Notes under the pieces: generated by a model
Seen by the model: the letters and a program-made list of their open reading frames with translations, nothing else
What the model was told of the DNA's origin: nothing
The model's database searches: none
Source of the DNA: Candidatus Promineifilum breve
GTDB taxonomy: Bacteria; Chloroflexota; Anaerolineae; Promineifilales; Promineifilaceae
DNA: 64,000 nucleotides
NCBI RefSeq assembly: GCF_900066015.1
Contig: NZ_LN890655.1
Location: 682,001-746,000 of the forward strand
Direction of reading: 5' to 3'
In this document: positions 17,426 through 26,225 of the stretch, in pieces
Layout of the letters: every line of letters begins with the position of its first letter
How positions within the stretch are numbered: position 1 is the stretch's first letter
Program-made: the position numbers and the translations under genes

Positions 17426-19450
17426 TTATAGAGGTGGCAATAACAAGCCCTGCGTGCCCAGCAGCACAACCAACCCCACAGCCACAACAGCCACAAAGGT
17501 GTAATACACCTTCCCAGCCGTCGAACCCGAGCCGGCGCGCCACCAGAGGAGGAACGTCATCACAACGATAAACACGGCCAGAACCAACAGCAGCAGCGGC
17601 AGCCACAACACCGGCCGAGCCGCGGCCGGCAGGGCCAGCGCCGTCGCCAACGTCTGATCGGCTACCACGGTGGCCAAGATGAAGTAGGACAACCCCCCGG
17701 CGAAGACCACGGCCAGCAAACCAAAGAGCAGCACGGCGGCGCGGCTGATCAGGCGCAGACGCCGCTGCTCCGGCGCATTAGTAGCCTGCTTTTCCCCAAA
17801 CGCCCGCACCAGGTAGGCAATCGGCCACACCAGGAACGGCGACGCCACGAGGATAACCAACAGCCCGGCCAGACCAAACATCGCCAGTGTGCCCGTCTTC
17901 AGATTATTAAACCCACTCAACAGCGGCCAGGTGACGGCATCGGGCGGCACGACAGTCGCCGCCGCCTGTTCGGCCAGACAACTGCTGTCCGGGGTGGTCG
18001 ATGGATCATCCAGAAACGCGCCCACGATCTCGTTCACACAGGGCGAAAAGAAGGCCACCCCGTGGCTGGCCGTGGGATCCAACAGCGTCGTCGCGTTGGA
18101 CAGACCGGCGGCGGTGGCCTGGGCAAAGGCCGGCGGCGTGATGGGGTCGAAGCGGCCGGAGAGCAACAGCGTGGGGATGTCGCTGATGACCGGCTCATCG
18201 ACGGAAGCGGGCAGCAACTCGACCGGCCAGCGGGCGCAGGTATCGAGGTAGCTCTGCAACTTGTAGCGGGCCGTGGCGGCGATCTCCGGCGGCAACCCCT
18301 CGATGGAGCCGGCCACGTCGATGTCGGCGTCCTCGGCGCAGATGACCGAAAAATACATGCCCCAGGCCACCTGTTGATCGAAGACGAGCAGCGGCCACAT
18401 CGCCTCGACGTAGCGCGTGTCCCCCTGTTCCAGATCGGCGATCACTTTGGGCAGAATGGCGTTCATGCGCAGCACGTAGAGCAGCTGGAACAGGACTGAG
18501 CGCAGGATGTTGCCGTCCACGTAGGCGTCGTGACTCTCGCCCGTCTCCGGGTCGGTCAGCGACAGGGTGATGGGGTTGGCGTCGTATTGGCGTATGAGCG
18601 CGTAAAAGCGTTCTTCTAGATTGGGGTATTGCTCCCGGCAGACCGGATCGGCGGCGCAGGCGGCGAAGACTTCGCTCAAGACTCGCGCCTCGCTTTGCGC
18701 CGTCTCGCTGATGAAGTTGATGTCGGTGGGGACGACGCTATCGAGGATGACCGACCGCAACCCTGCGGGGTGATTGCGCATCAGGTGCAGACCCAGCAGC
18801 GTGCCATAGGAGACGCCGTAGAAATTGTATTCATCGTAGCCCAGGGCGCGGGCGATGATCGGGATGTCGGCCGCGTTCTCCAGGCTATTATAGGCCGAGA
18901 GGTCAACGCCCTCCGCTTGCAGGCGAGCGTAGCAGGCGGCCATGGCTTGGTTGAAAATGGCCTGCGCTTCAGCCTCGGGCAGCGCCAACATCTGGGGCAT
19001 GACCTCGGTGGTTTCGGGGCAGGTCAGTTCGGGGAGGGCGTAGGGCGTGCCGCGCTGGTTGAAAATGACGATGTCGCGGTTGGCGGCGAACGGGGCCGTG
19101 GGGGCCAGCAGGGTGAACACCTGGAACGCATCGCCGCCCGGCCCACCCTGGGCCACGAATAGCGGGTCGGGGCGGGCATCGGCCGCGGTGGCCCGGCGGA
19201 TGGCGATGGGCAGTTGTATCGTCGGCCCGTCGGGCGCGGCGTGGCGCTCCGGCACGACCACATAGCCGCACTCGAAGCCCAGCGCTTCGCCGGTCAAACT
19301 CGTCGGCCCCACCTCGATACCCTCGAACACGCACGGGCCGGGGATAAAGCTGCCGACCGCACTCTGCGCCGCCACGCCCCCGGCCCCGGCAAACAGCGTG
19401 GTCGGGACAAGCGCGATAACGATAAGAACAATTAAACGGGATATTTTCAT
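17426..19450 (-). CDS. Secreted S33/TAP-like alpha/beta hydrolase with C-terminal membrane tail
   Basis: A 674-residue protein with a signal peptide (residues 1-29, ending AGGVAAQS). Residues 60-500 form an alpha/beta-hydrolase of the prolyl-aminopeptidase / tripeptidyl-aminopeptidase type: oxyanion motif GGPGGD, nucleophile Ser in YGVSYGTLLG, acid in SGRFDPITPP and His in TASHGVAF. Typical S33 proteins end there. Here about 145 residues follow with roughly four membrane helices (LVILVASPFLVWPIAYLV, LLFGLLAVVFAGG, a Leu-rich helix, VGLVVLLGTQGLLL). The ATG at 19450 was chosen over an upstream one because the signal peptide begins there. Likely a surface peptidase or esterase. Confidence 0.85.
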   Translation of the reverse strand: MKISRLIVLIVIALVPTTLFAGAGGVAAQSAVGSFIPGPCVFEGIEVGPTSLTGEALGFECGYVVVPERHAAPDGPTIQLPIAIRRATAADARPDPLFVAQGGPGGDAFQVFTLLAPTAPFAANRDIVIFNQRGTPYALPELTCPETTEVMPQMLALPEAEAQAIFNQAMAACYARLQAEGVDLSAYNSLENAADIPIIARALGYDEYNFYGVSYGTLLGLHLMRNHPAGLRSVILDSVVPTDINFISETAQSEARVLSEVFAACAADPVCREQYPNLEERFYALIRQYDANPITLSLTDPETGESHDAYVDGNILRSVLFQLLYVLRMNAILPKVIADLEQGDTRYVEAMWPLLVFDQQVAWGMYFSVICAEDADIDVAGSIEGLPPEIAATARYKLQSYLDTCARWPVELLPASVDEPVISDIPTLLLSGRFDPITPPAFAQATAAGLSNATTLLDPTASHGVAFFSPCVNEIVGAFLDDPSTTPDSSCLAEQAAATVVPPDAVTWPLLSGFNNLKTGTLAMFGLAGLLVILVASPFLVWPIAYLVRAFGEKQATNAPEQRRLRLISRAAVLLFGLLAVVFAGGLSYFILATVVADQTLATALALPAAARPVLWLPLLLLVLAVFIVVMTFLLWWRAGSGSTAGKVYYTFVAVVAVGLVVLLGTQGLLLPPL

Positions 19451-19515
19451 AGGATAAATCTCTACTTCGTCTACGATCAAACCCACCGGGAGTTGTGCTT
19501 TCTCATACAATTATT

Positions 19516-19593
19516 GTTCGTAGTCAGCAACTTTAGTTGCGTTCTTCCCAACGCGAGGGTTGAAGAACGCAACTAAAGTTGCTGACTACGAAC
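19516..19593. repeat. 32-bp perfect inverted GTTCGTAGTCAG repeat
   Basis: Arms 19516-19547 and 19562-19593 are exact reverse complements with a 14-base loop. Each arm also contains GCAAC-TTTA-GTTGC, so cruciform or double-hairpin folding is possible. The right arm is identical to 11843-11874. The rest of the gap (19594-19777) holds only a short AATCTGTGGATTC-like string and the promoter described separately. Confidence 0.88.
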
Positions 19594-19710
19594 CAATAGA
19601 CACATCTGTGAAATCTGTGGATTCTCTTCTCTTCTCTCCCCTCCGGGTTGTAGCATACCCTCTCAGGTTAGCGTTCGCCACCCTCGTGGCGCGTTCCTTA
19701 ATCCGGTTGG

Positions 19711-19738
19711 GTGACAGCCGCCGCTGTCATGCTAAAAT
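19711..19738 (+). promoter_or_regulatory. Candidate promoter of the patatin gene
   Basis: GTGACA (19711-19716), a 16-bp spacer, then TGC-TAAAAT with the -10 at 19733-19738. Both boxes match consensus at five of six positions and the -10 is extended. It is 40 bp upstream of the start codon. Confidence 0.45.
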
Positions 19739-19777
19739 CCATCGCATGGGGCAACGAGCTTATCCACCGAGGAGTTG

Positions 19778-20962
19778 ATGCCATACGACGTCGTATTTGA
19801 AGGCGGCGGGGCCAAAGGGATGGTGTTCGTCGGCGCGTTGCAAGAGATGGAGCGGCGCGGCCAGACGGTCGGCCGTCTGTTGGGCACGTCGGCCGGGGCC
19901 ATCATCGCCACCTTTGCCGCCGCCGGCTTCTCGGCGGCCGAGATGCACGACGCCCTGCAAGAGAAGGACGACCAGGGCCGGCCGGTGTTCGTCCGCTTTC
20001 TCGGCCGCCCCCGCCCCTTCACCCCGGCCGAAATAGCCGCCAGCTTCACCCGCGCGGCCCTGGAGCGGCTGGATTTGCGTTTCCTGCCACCCCTTGTGGA
20101 AGACCGCTTCGACCGCTTCATCCTGAGCCTGATGACCCAGGAGGAGATGGCCCACGTCTTTTCCTTCGTGGAGCGCGGCGGCTGGTATTCGGCCGACGCC
20201 TTCCTGGAGTGGGCGCGGGCCAGACTAGACCGGGCCGCGCCCGACGGCCGGGCACGCCAGATGAGCCACCTGACCTTTGCCGAATTCCACCGCCGCACGG
20301 GCCGTCATCTGTCGCTGGTGGCCGCCGACACGACCGACCGCCACATGCTCGTGCTCAATCACCACACCGCTCCCAACCTGCCCGTGGTCTGGGGGATGCG
20401 TATGTCGATGAGCTTGCCGCTCATCTGGCAGGAGGTCATCTGGCAACCGGAATGGGGCAACTACCTGACCCGCTCGCTGGCCGGCCATCGCATCGTCGAT
20501 GGCGGACTGCTGTCCAATTTTCCCATCGAGCTATTTCTGTCCAATGACCCCTACGTCATCTCGTTGATGGGGCCGAAGACGGGCCAAAGTGTGTTGGGGT
20601 TCCTCATCGACGAGAACCTGGCCGTGGCCGGGGAGGACGAGCCGTCACCCCGCGACCTGCCGGCCGACGTGCTGCCCGTGACGCGCCTCCTGAGCCTCAT
20701 CGAGACGGCCACCCAGGCCCACGACAAGATGGTCATCGACGCCTTCGAGCAGTTCGTTTGCCGCCTGCCCGCCCAGGGCTACGAGACGACCGAGTTCGAC
20801 ATGACCGACGAGCGCCGCGAGCGACTCATCGCCGCCGGGCAGACCGCCGCGGATCGCTACTTCCGCACGCGGGAAACACAGGGCATGAAAGGGCCGGACG
20901 TGTACGCGATGGAGCGCGCGCTGAAACAGGCCGACGGCATCGCGCGGAAAATACTGCGTTGA
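19778..20962 (+). CDS. Patatin-like phospholipase / lipid acyl hydrolase
   Basis: A 394-residue patatin-domain protein. The oxyanion hole is GGGAKG (residues 9-14), the nucleophile is Ser38 in GTSAG, and the catalytic Asp is Asp241 in IVDGGLLSNFP, giving the complete Ser-Asp dyad. No signal peptide or membrane segment is seen, so it acts in the cytosol or at the inner membrane face. Patatins hydrolyse acyl chains from phospholipids or glycolipids. The ATG at 19778 has GAGGAG just upstream; a TTG directly before it is less likely. Transcribed alone, facing the YfhO operon. Confidence 0.88.
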   Translation: MPYDVVFEGGGAKGMVFVGALQEMERRGQTVGRLLGTSAGAIIATFAAAGFSAAEMHDALQEKDDQGRPVFVRFLGRPRPFTPAEIAASFTRAALERLDLRFLPPLVEDRFDRFILSLMTQEEMAHVFSFVERGGWYSADAFLEWARARLDRAAPDGRARQMSHLTFAEFHRRTGRHLSLVAADTTDRHMLVLNHHTAPNLPVVWGMRMSMSLPLIWQEVIWQPEWGNYLTRSLAGHRIVDGGLLSNFPIELFLSNDPYVISLMGPKTGQSVLGFLIDENLAVAGEDEPSPRDLPADVLPVTRLLSLIETATQAHDKMVIDAFEQFVCRLPAQGYETTEFDMTDERRERLIAAGQTAADRYFRTRETQGMKGPDVYAMERALKQADGIARKILR

Positions 20963-20982
20963 GGTTCGTGCTCCCAGGGATC

Positions 20983-21086
20983 AATCATTTAGCCACGGAT
21001 GTACACGGATAGGACGGATGAAGACGGATAGAGAGAACTCAATCCGTTCGATCCGTTACATCTGTGTCTATCCGTGTTTAATGATT
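20983..21086. repeat. Imperfect ACGGAT inverted repeat between convergent genes
   Basis: The left arm begins AATCATTTAGCCACGGATGT and contains four xxACGGAT units; the right arm is its near complement, ending at AATGATT (21080-21086). Roughly 85 percent of positions pair, around AGAGAGAACTCA. The right arm includes the stop codon and final codons (Leu-Asn-His) of the opposing YfhO-like gene. It probably terminates both transcripts and belongs to the common GATTACACGGATT type of intergenic repeat. Confidence 0.7.
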
Positions 21087-23435
21087 AAGTCCGGACCGCC
21101 ATAGCACCCATATGGCGACGAGAGCCAGCATAAGCGCTCCGGCAGTGATTCCCCCACCCAGCAAATAGAGCCGCGGCGCGAAGCGCCACTCAACCAAGTG
21201 CTCCCCGCCCGGCACGCAGACGGCCCGTACTGATGTATAGGCGGTCAGCGCCGCCGCCGGCTGCCCATCGACCGTTACCTGCCAGCCGGGATAGGCATTC
21301 TCGGCCAGGATCAGCAACGCCGGCGCGTCGTTAAGGGTGCGAATTTGCCAGAGCGTCGGTTCGTGGCTGACGATCTCGGCCGTGCCGGGCGCGGCCGGGG
21401 CCGGGCCGAGGTCACACGGAGCCGGCGCGTCGAGGATGGCCGTCGTCGCCGGGTCGAAGTCGGCGGCATGGACGCGAGCGATGGCCGCCGCACTATCGGG
21501 GATGACCTCGGCGGCATAGACCAGGCGAGCCAGGGGCAACGGCCGCGCCCGGCTATAGACCCAGGCCGCCCCCTGCTGCCCCACCAGCGTCAGCGGCCGG
21601 TCGCCATCGGTATAGTCGTCCAGCGGCCCGCCGGCCAGCACGTGGGTCGCCCCCAGGATGTCGTAGGCCGTCGAGCGCGGGTCGGGCACCGACGCGGCCA
21701 GGGCGATGTGGGCCGCCGGCTCCAGCGAATCGTAGCCGAAGACGCTGGGCCAGCCGACCTGCATGGCCCCGTTCTGGCTGAACAGCGACACGCCCCAGGG
21801 CAGGACGCGGCCGGTCGGCTCATCGATGAGCGCCCGGCCGTCCGTCCACAGCGCTTCCGGCGCGGTGGGAGCCGTGCGGGCCATCTTGTAGGCGAACCAC
21901 CACGTATCGGCCACGACGAGCACGATGAGGGCGGTGGCGAGAAGGAAGGCGCGGCGAGTGGCGGGTGGCGAGTGGCGAGTGGCGAGTGAAGAGGCGTCTC
22001 TCCCCTGCTCCCCTGCCCCCCTGCTCCCCTGCCCCCCTGCTTCCCCGCTCATATTGATATAGGCCCAGACCAACGCCCCTCCAATACCCACCACAACCAG
22101 CGCCAACGAATAGCCGCCGATCTGATGCCACAGCCGGCCGCTGGTGTCGGTGGGGTGGACGGCCATGAACACCGCGCCGGTGGCGGCCAGCGCGGCGAAG
22201 AGGGCCACGCCGAGCACGCCCACGGCCGCCGGCCAATAGGGCCGCAGCCGGGACAGGCGCGTCTCACCCGGCATCTCCCGCCAGACGGTCAGCGTGTGGG
22301 CCAGCAGGGCCGAGGCGGCGAACAGATAGAGAAACGCCGCCCGGCCCGGCGCGCGCACCAGCCGAAACGGCGGCAGGAAGCGATAGGCCAGCTCATAGAG
22401 CACGCCATACCGGCCGAGGGCCAGTCCCAGCCCAACGACGATCAGCGCCACGTAGAACCAGGTCAGGCGCGTCGGCCGCCGCAAGGCCAGGAGGATGCCC
22501 AACACGGCCACAATGCCCGCATAATAGGTCAACTCCTCGAACGTCGGCACGCTCCAGTAGCCGACGCGCGTCGGCTCGCCGAAGAATTCGGGCACGAGCA
22601 GGGTGATCAGATGGGCCGGCGGCAGCGAGTAGTCGGTGGCGAACTCAAAGTCGGCCTCGGCCACCCGACCGGAGGCCAGGCTGAATTGCAGGAAGGGCAC
22701 GAGCTGCACCGCGGCCAGGGCCAGTCCGACGGCCGCCGCCACCAGCGCCGTCCGGGCCACGAGCCGCCGCTCGCCCGGCCGGACGAGGAACAGATAGGCG
22801 GCAAAGGCGGCCCATATCAAGCCCACGTACAGGAAGGAGGGGATGTGACCGGCCAGCAACGACAGGGCGAAGGGCACCCCGGCCAGGACGGCCGCCGCCC
22901 AGCGCCGCCGATCAATCGCCCAGGCCAGCGCCAGCAGCATGAGCGGCGTCCAGATAAACACGGCATACACCGGCTGATGCCCGGCCCACAGCCGCCCGGC
23001 CAGCAACCCGCCAAAGGCGAAGCCGATGCCCGCCAATACAGACGGCAAGCGCCGCCCGCCCATGTAGCGGGAAAACAGAAACATGCCGAACCCGGCCAGC
23101 CAGACGTGGAACAGGCTATGGAGGCTGACGCCGACGCGCACCGGCAGGATGAGGTTGATCCAGTTGGGCGGGTAGAACGTGTTTTGCTGCGGCTGGGCCA
23201 GGAAGGGGAAGCCGCCGAAGATGTTAGGTTCCCACAGTGGCAGATGACCGGCCCGCAATGCATCGCGTACCGCCTGCCAATAGATGTAGTAGTTGCCCAC
23301 CATGTCGTGCCCGGCCAATACCTGACCGTCGGGGGGCATCAACACGTGGCCGAAGAAAACCAGGCCCAACCCCAAAAACAGCAAGGCGGCCGATAACACC
23401 GGCCGGCGGTCAATCCATTCCAGTAGTCGCATCAT
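21078..23435 (-). CDS. YfhO-like multi-span membrane protein
   Basis: A 785-residue polytopic protein. The N-terminal extracytoplasmic motif GHDMVGNYYIYWQ ... GHLPLWEPN ... GGFPFLAQPQ ... FYPPNW matches the YfhO family, linked to lipoteichoic-acid/glycan glycosylation in Firmicutes and related to GT-C enzymes. About a dozen helices follow, then a soluble C-terminal domain and a final helix. Residues about 463-494 (Gly/Arg/Ser-rich) are encoded by simple repeats also known from intergenic DNA and look inserted between two helices. The start overlaps the GNAT stop by 4 bp (ATGA). It is the last gene of a three-gene membrane operon. Confidence 0.8.
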   Translation of the reverse strand: MMRLLEWIDRRPVLSAALLFLGLGLVFFGHVLMPPDGQVLAGHDMVGNYYIYWQAVRDALRAGHLPLWEPNIFGGFPFLAQPQQNTFYPPNWINLILPVRVGVSLHSLFHVWLAGFGMFLFSRYMGGRRLPSVLAGIGFAFGGLLAGRLWAGHQPVYAVFIWTPLMLLALAWAIDRRRWAAAVLAGVPFALSLLAGHIPSFLYVGLIWAAFAAYLFLVRPGERRLVARTALVAAAVGLALAAVQLVPFLQFSLASGRVAEADFEFATDYSLPPAHLITLLVPEFFGEPTRVGYWSVPTFEELTYYAGIVAVLGILLALRRPTRLTWFYVALIVVGLGLALGRYGVLYELAYRFLPPFRLVRAPGRAAFLYLFAASALLAHTLTVWREMPGETRLSRLRPYWPAAVGVLGVALFAALAATGAVFMAVHPTDTSGRLWHQIGGYSLALVVVGIGGALVWAYINMSGEAGGQGSRGAGEQGRDASSLATRHSPPATRRAFLLATALIVLVVADTWWFAYKMARTAPTAPEALWTDGRALIDEPTGRVLPWGVSLFSQNGAMQVGWPSVFGYDSLEPAAHIALAASVPDPRSTAYDILGATHVLAGGPLDDYTDGDRPLTLVGQQGAAWVYSRARPLPLARLVYAAEVIPDSAAAIARVHAADFDPATTAILDAPAPCDLGPAPAAPGTAEIVSHEPTLWQIRTLNDAPALLILAENAYPGWQVTVDGQPAAALTAYTSVRAVCVPGGEHLVEWRFAPRLYLLGGGITAGALMLALVAIWVLWRSGLNH
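21953..22050. repeat. Simple repeats inside the YfhO-like coding region
   Basis: On the plus strand GGCGAGTGGCGGGTGGCGAG and further GGCGAGT units (21953-21988) are followed by alternating CCCCTGCTCCCCTGCC units (about 22001-22040). They are in frame and encode a hydrophilic Gly/Arg/Glu/Ser segment. The two repeat types are usually found between genes. Confidence 0.8.
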
Positions 23436-23989
23436 TCCAGCCTGAGCTTCATAAAAAGGGCCACCGTGCGGCCGGGTTGCATGTCTTCGTTGGTGTAGTA
23501 TGAAATATCGACGCCCTCCAGCCGGTAGCCGACACGGCGGTAGAAGCGGATGGCCGGGACATTACTGTTCTGCGTTTCCAGCACGAGGGCGCGCCTACCG
23601 GCCGCTTTGGCCCGCACCGCTACTTCGGCCATCAACCGGCGGCCGATGCCTTGCCGCTGATAGGCCGGGGCGACGTGGAACTCCCAGACCGCCACGGTTC
23701 TGTTCCACTCTTGCGCTTCGCCCAGGGCCACGGCGACCAACGTATCGCCGTCATACGCCCCCCAGCAATAGTCGTTGGGCACGAAAGCAGTATAGCGCGC
23801 GATGTCGTCGGCCGTGTACGGAAAGTTGAACCGCTCCGGCCGGGCCAGCGATTCCAGCGTCAGGCTGAACACCGTCTGTCCGTCGCTTTCCGACCAGGCG
23901 ACGCGATAGATTTCGGCCGTGGTGTAACCGGCGGCAATGGGCCGAAAGGTATCGATATCGAACTGATCCAGCGGACGAATGTCGATCAT
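23432..23989 (-). CDS. GNAT-family N-acetyltransferase
   Basis: A 185-residue GNAT protein. Motif A is VAPAYQRQGIGRRLM (about residues 107-121) with the R-x-x-G-x-G/A pyrophosphate loop, motif B is NVPAIRFYRRVGY near residue 148. The acceptor substrate is not evident. It sits 11 bp downstream of the GT39-like gene and overlaps the YfhO-like start by 4 bp, so it is likely co-translated. A role in modifying an amino sugar or peptide would fit a glycan operon but is inference. Confidence 0.85.
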   Translation of the reverse strand: MIDIRPLDQFDIDTFRPIAAGYTTAEIYRVAWSESDGQTVFSLTLESLARPERFNFPYTADDIARYTAFVPNDYCWGAYDGDTLVAVALGEAQEWNRTVAVWEFHVAPAYQRQGIGRRLMAEVAVRAKAAGRRALVLETQNSNVPAIRFYRRVGYRLEGVDISYYTNEDMQPGRTVALFMKLRLE

Positions 23990-24000
23990 AGCTGCGCCTT

Positions 24001-25992
24001 TTACGGCAAGTGCACCTCACCCAACTCGGCCGCGTCACCCAACCGCGCCACCGTCGCCGGGTCGTAGAAGCCGGTCTGAAGGCGGTACGCGTCGGGGGCC
24101 AACCCGGCAGGCAACTCGACCACGAAACGGTCAATGACGATCTCTCCCGGCCGCCAATCGCTTGTGGGATAGCCGCCCGGTGGTCGGTCGGTCTGGGCTA
24201 TCAGTGTACCCGCCGCGTCGAGGACGTGCACAAAAGCGGTGTAATCCTGTGGCGGGGCCGATGACGCTTCCCAGGCCAGGGAGACGAGCAGATTGTCCCC
24301 CTCGCGCGCGGTCTCATAACCGGCCAGGCGCATGACGCCGCCGAACTCGGCCACCGCGACGTTCGCCAGACGCATCCGCGGCGCATTCGCCGCAAGCTCA
24401 AAGGGGATGAAGTCGTCGCCAGGCGCGCCGGTCGTGCCTTCCGGGAAGTAAGCCTGTAACCCGGCCAACGTACTTTCGGCCGCGGGCCGGATGAGATAGA
24501 GCGCCGGGCGGCCGGGAATCCCGGCCACGATGAGGCCCGCCTCGCCGTTGAAGCTGCGCAGCCGGTCGGGGTCGCCCAGGGCGAAATAGATCGTCGCCAT
24601 CTCTTCCTGCGATGGGCTGAGGTAGAGCGTCGTCTCCGGCGGCCGGGCGGCGGCGAAGCGGCCCAACTCCCAATCGGCGCGGTAAAAGTCGCGGGCCAGA
24701 TCGGGCAAGGCGGCGTAGCGACCGAAATAGTCGCGGGCCGTCAGCGTCAGGCTGAGGCCGCACAGGCCGATGACCACCGCCGGCGCGGCCCAGCGCAGGA
24801 GCGCCGCGCGGCCGAGCCGTTCCACCAGCCAGGTCAGGCCGATGGCGATCAGCAGCGCCGCCGCCGGGGCCGCGCCGATGAGCCGGCCGAAATGGGGCGC
24901 GTCGCCGCTGAGGATGCTGGGCAGGGTCATCACGCCGAACCATAGCAGGGTGAAGGCATACTCCGGCCGCCGCCAGCGCCGCAACCCGCGCGCCACCCCG
25001 GCAATGAGCAGCACGGCCTGCGCCGGATCGAGGAACGGGCGGCCGGGCAAATTGTGGCGCAAGTGAGTTTCGCCGCGCCAGAAAAAGCCGCCGATGACGC
25101 GGCCGACGTTGAGCAGCCAGGTCAGCGCCGGCGCGCCCTCCACCGCCCCCTGGCCGCGGTTGGCGACGTAGGCCATGCGGAAGACGAAAAAGTAGGGGTA
25201 GCGGATGAAGTAGAGCAATAGCGGCGCGGCCGTCAGCAGGGCCACGGCCGTGGCCGCCGCCAATCCGCGCCACCGCGCGCGCACACTCGCCGCGTCGGTC
25301 AACAACAGGTAGCCGCCGAACAGGATGAATACGAGCGGGAACAGCCGCCCGGCGGCGAAGGTGTAGAGCGATAGACCCACAAACAACCCGCCCAGGCCCA
25401 GCCAGCCGGCGCTCCCCTGCCGCCAGCCGCGCCAGAAAGCCCACACGGCCAGCGTCATCGGCGGCAGCAAGGTCATGGCCCGAATGCCGAAGCGGCTGAA
25501 GTGCAGCGCCGGGTAGAGCACGGCCAGCGAAAAGGCGGCCAGCAAGGGCAGCAGTTCGCCGCCGAACGGCCGCCGCTCGTCGGGCGGAAAGAGGGCGCGC
25601 GCCGCCAGCCAGGTTGTCAGCACGGCCAGCGTCCCGGCGGCGGCCGGCACCGCCCGCACCGCCAGCGGCGTGTTGCCGAACAAGCGGATGGACAGGGCCA
25701 TCAGGTAGACGTGGAGCGGCTCGCGGCCGTAGTTGCCCTCGAAGAAGACCGGGAAGCGGGTCGGCGCGGCCGGGCGCGCGGCGTGGGCGTCGTTGGCGTA
25801 TAGCTCCCAGCCTTCGTAGAAGCGCGGGAACGTCTCGCCGCGCAGCAGTGACAGCGCGTCCAGCCCATAATAGGCCTCGTCGTGGTACAGGCCGGGCGGC
25901 AACTGATCCAGCCGCCAGAAGCGCAGGAAGGCCGCCAGCGCAATGATGAGGAGCAGGGCGACAATGGGCCAAGAGGGGCGGCGCGAGACCAT
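24001..25992 (-). CDS. ArnT/PMT-like (GT39/GT-C) membrane glycosyltransferase
   Basis: A 663-residue protein with about twelve membrane helices and a C-terminal soluble beta-rich domain (about 480-663). The first periplasmic loop has GLYHDEAYYGLDA, where the Asp-Glu pair matches the catalytic acidic motif of GT-C enzymes such as ArnT, followed by YGREPLHVYLMAL. These transfer sugars from polyprenyl-phosphate donors on the outer side of the membrane. It opens the minus-strand operon with GNAT and YfhO-like genes. ATG at 25992 is the first in the frame. The donor sugar and acceptor are unknown. Confidence 0.82.
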   Translation of the reverse strand: MVSRRPSWPIVALLLIIALAAFLRFWRLDQLPPGLYHDEAYYGLDALSLLRGETFPRFYEGWELYANDAHAARPAAPTRFPVFFEGNYGREPLHVYLMALSIRLFGNTPLAVRAVPAAAGTLAVLTTWLAARALFPPDERRPFGGELLPLLAAFSLAVLYPALHFSRFGIRAMTLLPPMTLAVWAFWRGWRQGSAGWLGLGGLFVGLSLYTFAAGRLFPLVFILFGGYLLLTDAASVRARWRGLAAATAVALLTAAPLLLYFIRYPYFFVFRMAYVANRGQGAVEGAPALTWLLNVGRVIGGFFWRGETHLRHNLPGRPFLDPAQAVLLIAGVARGLRRWRRPEYAFTLLWFGVMTLPSILSGDAPHFGRLIGAAPAAALLIAIGLTWLVERLGRAALLRWAAPAVVIGLCGLSLTLTARDYFGRYAALPDLARDFYRADWELGRFAAARPPETTLYLSPSQEEMATIYFALGDPDRLRSFNGEAGLIVAGIPGRPALYLIRPAAESTLAGLQAYFPEGTTGAPGDDFIPFELAANAPRMRLANVAVAEFGGVMRLAGYETAREGDNLLVSLAWEASSAPPQDYTAFVHVLDAAGTLIAQTDRPPGGYPTSDWRPGEIVIDRFVVELPAGLAPDAYRLQTGFYDPATVARLGDAAELGEVHLP

Positions 25993-26225
25993 GGTGCGAT
26001 TATGACTCCAACCGATAAGGCCGCCAAATCTTCAAGAGATGGAACGCGGATGACACGGATTAGGCGGATTTTCGCGGCTCAGGGGAGTTCCTGATACCAT
26101 TGGCTGTTAGCCGTTGCGCCTAATTAGCGTCTGTTAGCCGGGCCGTAAGGATAACGGCGTAATATGCCCGATTGGCGCGCCACACGAACGATAGCGGCCG
26201 CAAGAAAATATCAGGAAAGCGGAAA

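Noticed and set aside
19451-19777. A small gene in the gap, or a mobile element with transposase
   Set aside because: Only the inverted repeat, a short simple string and a promoter are present; no frame of more than about 70 codons with a plausible start and no transposase motif.
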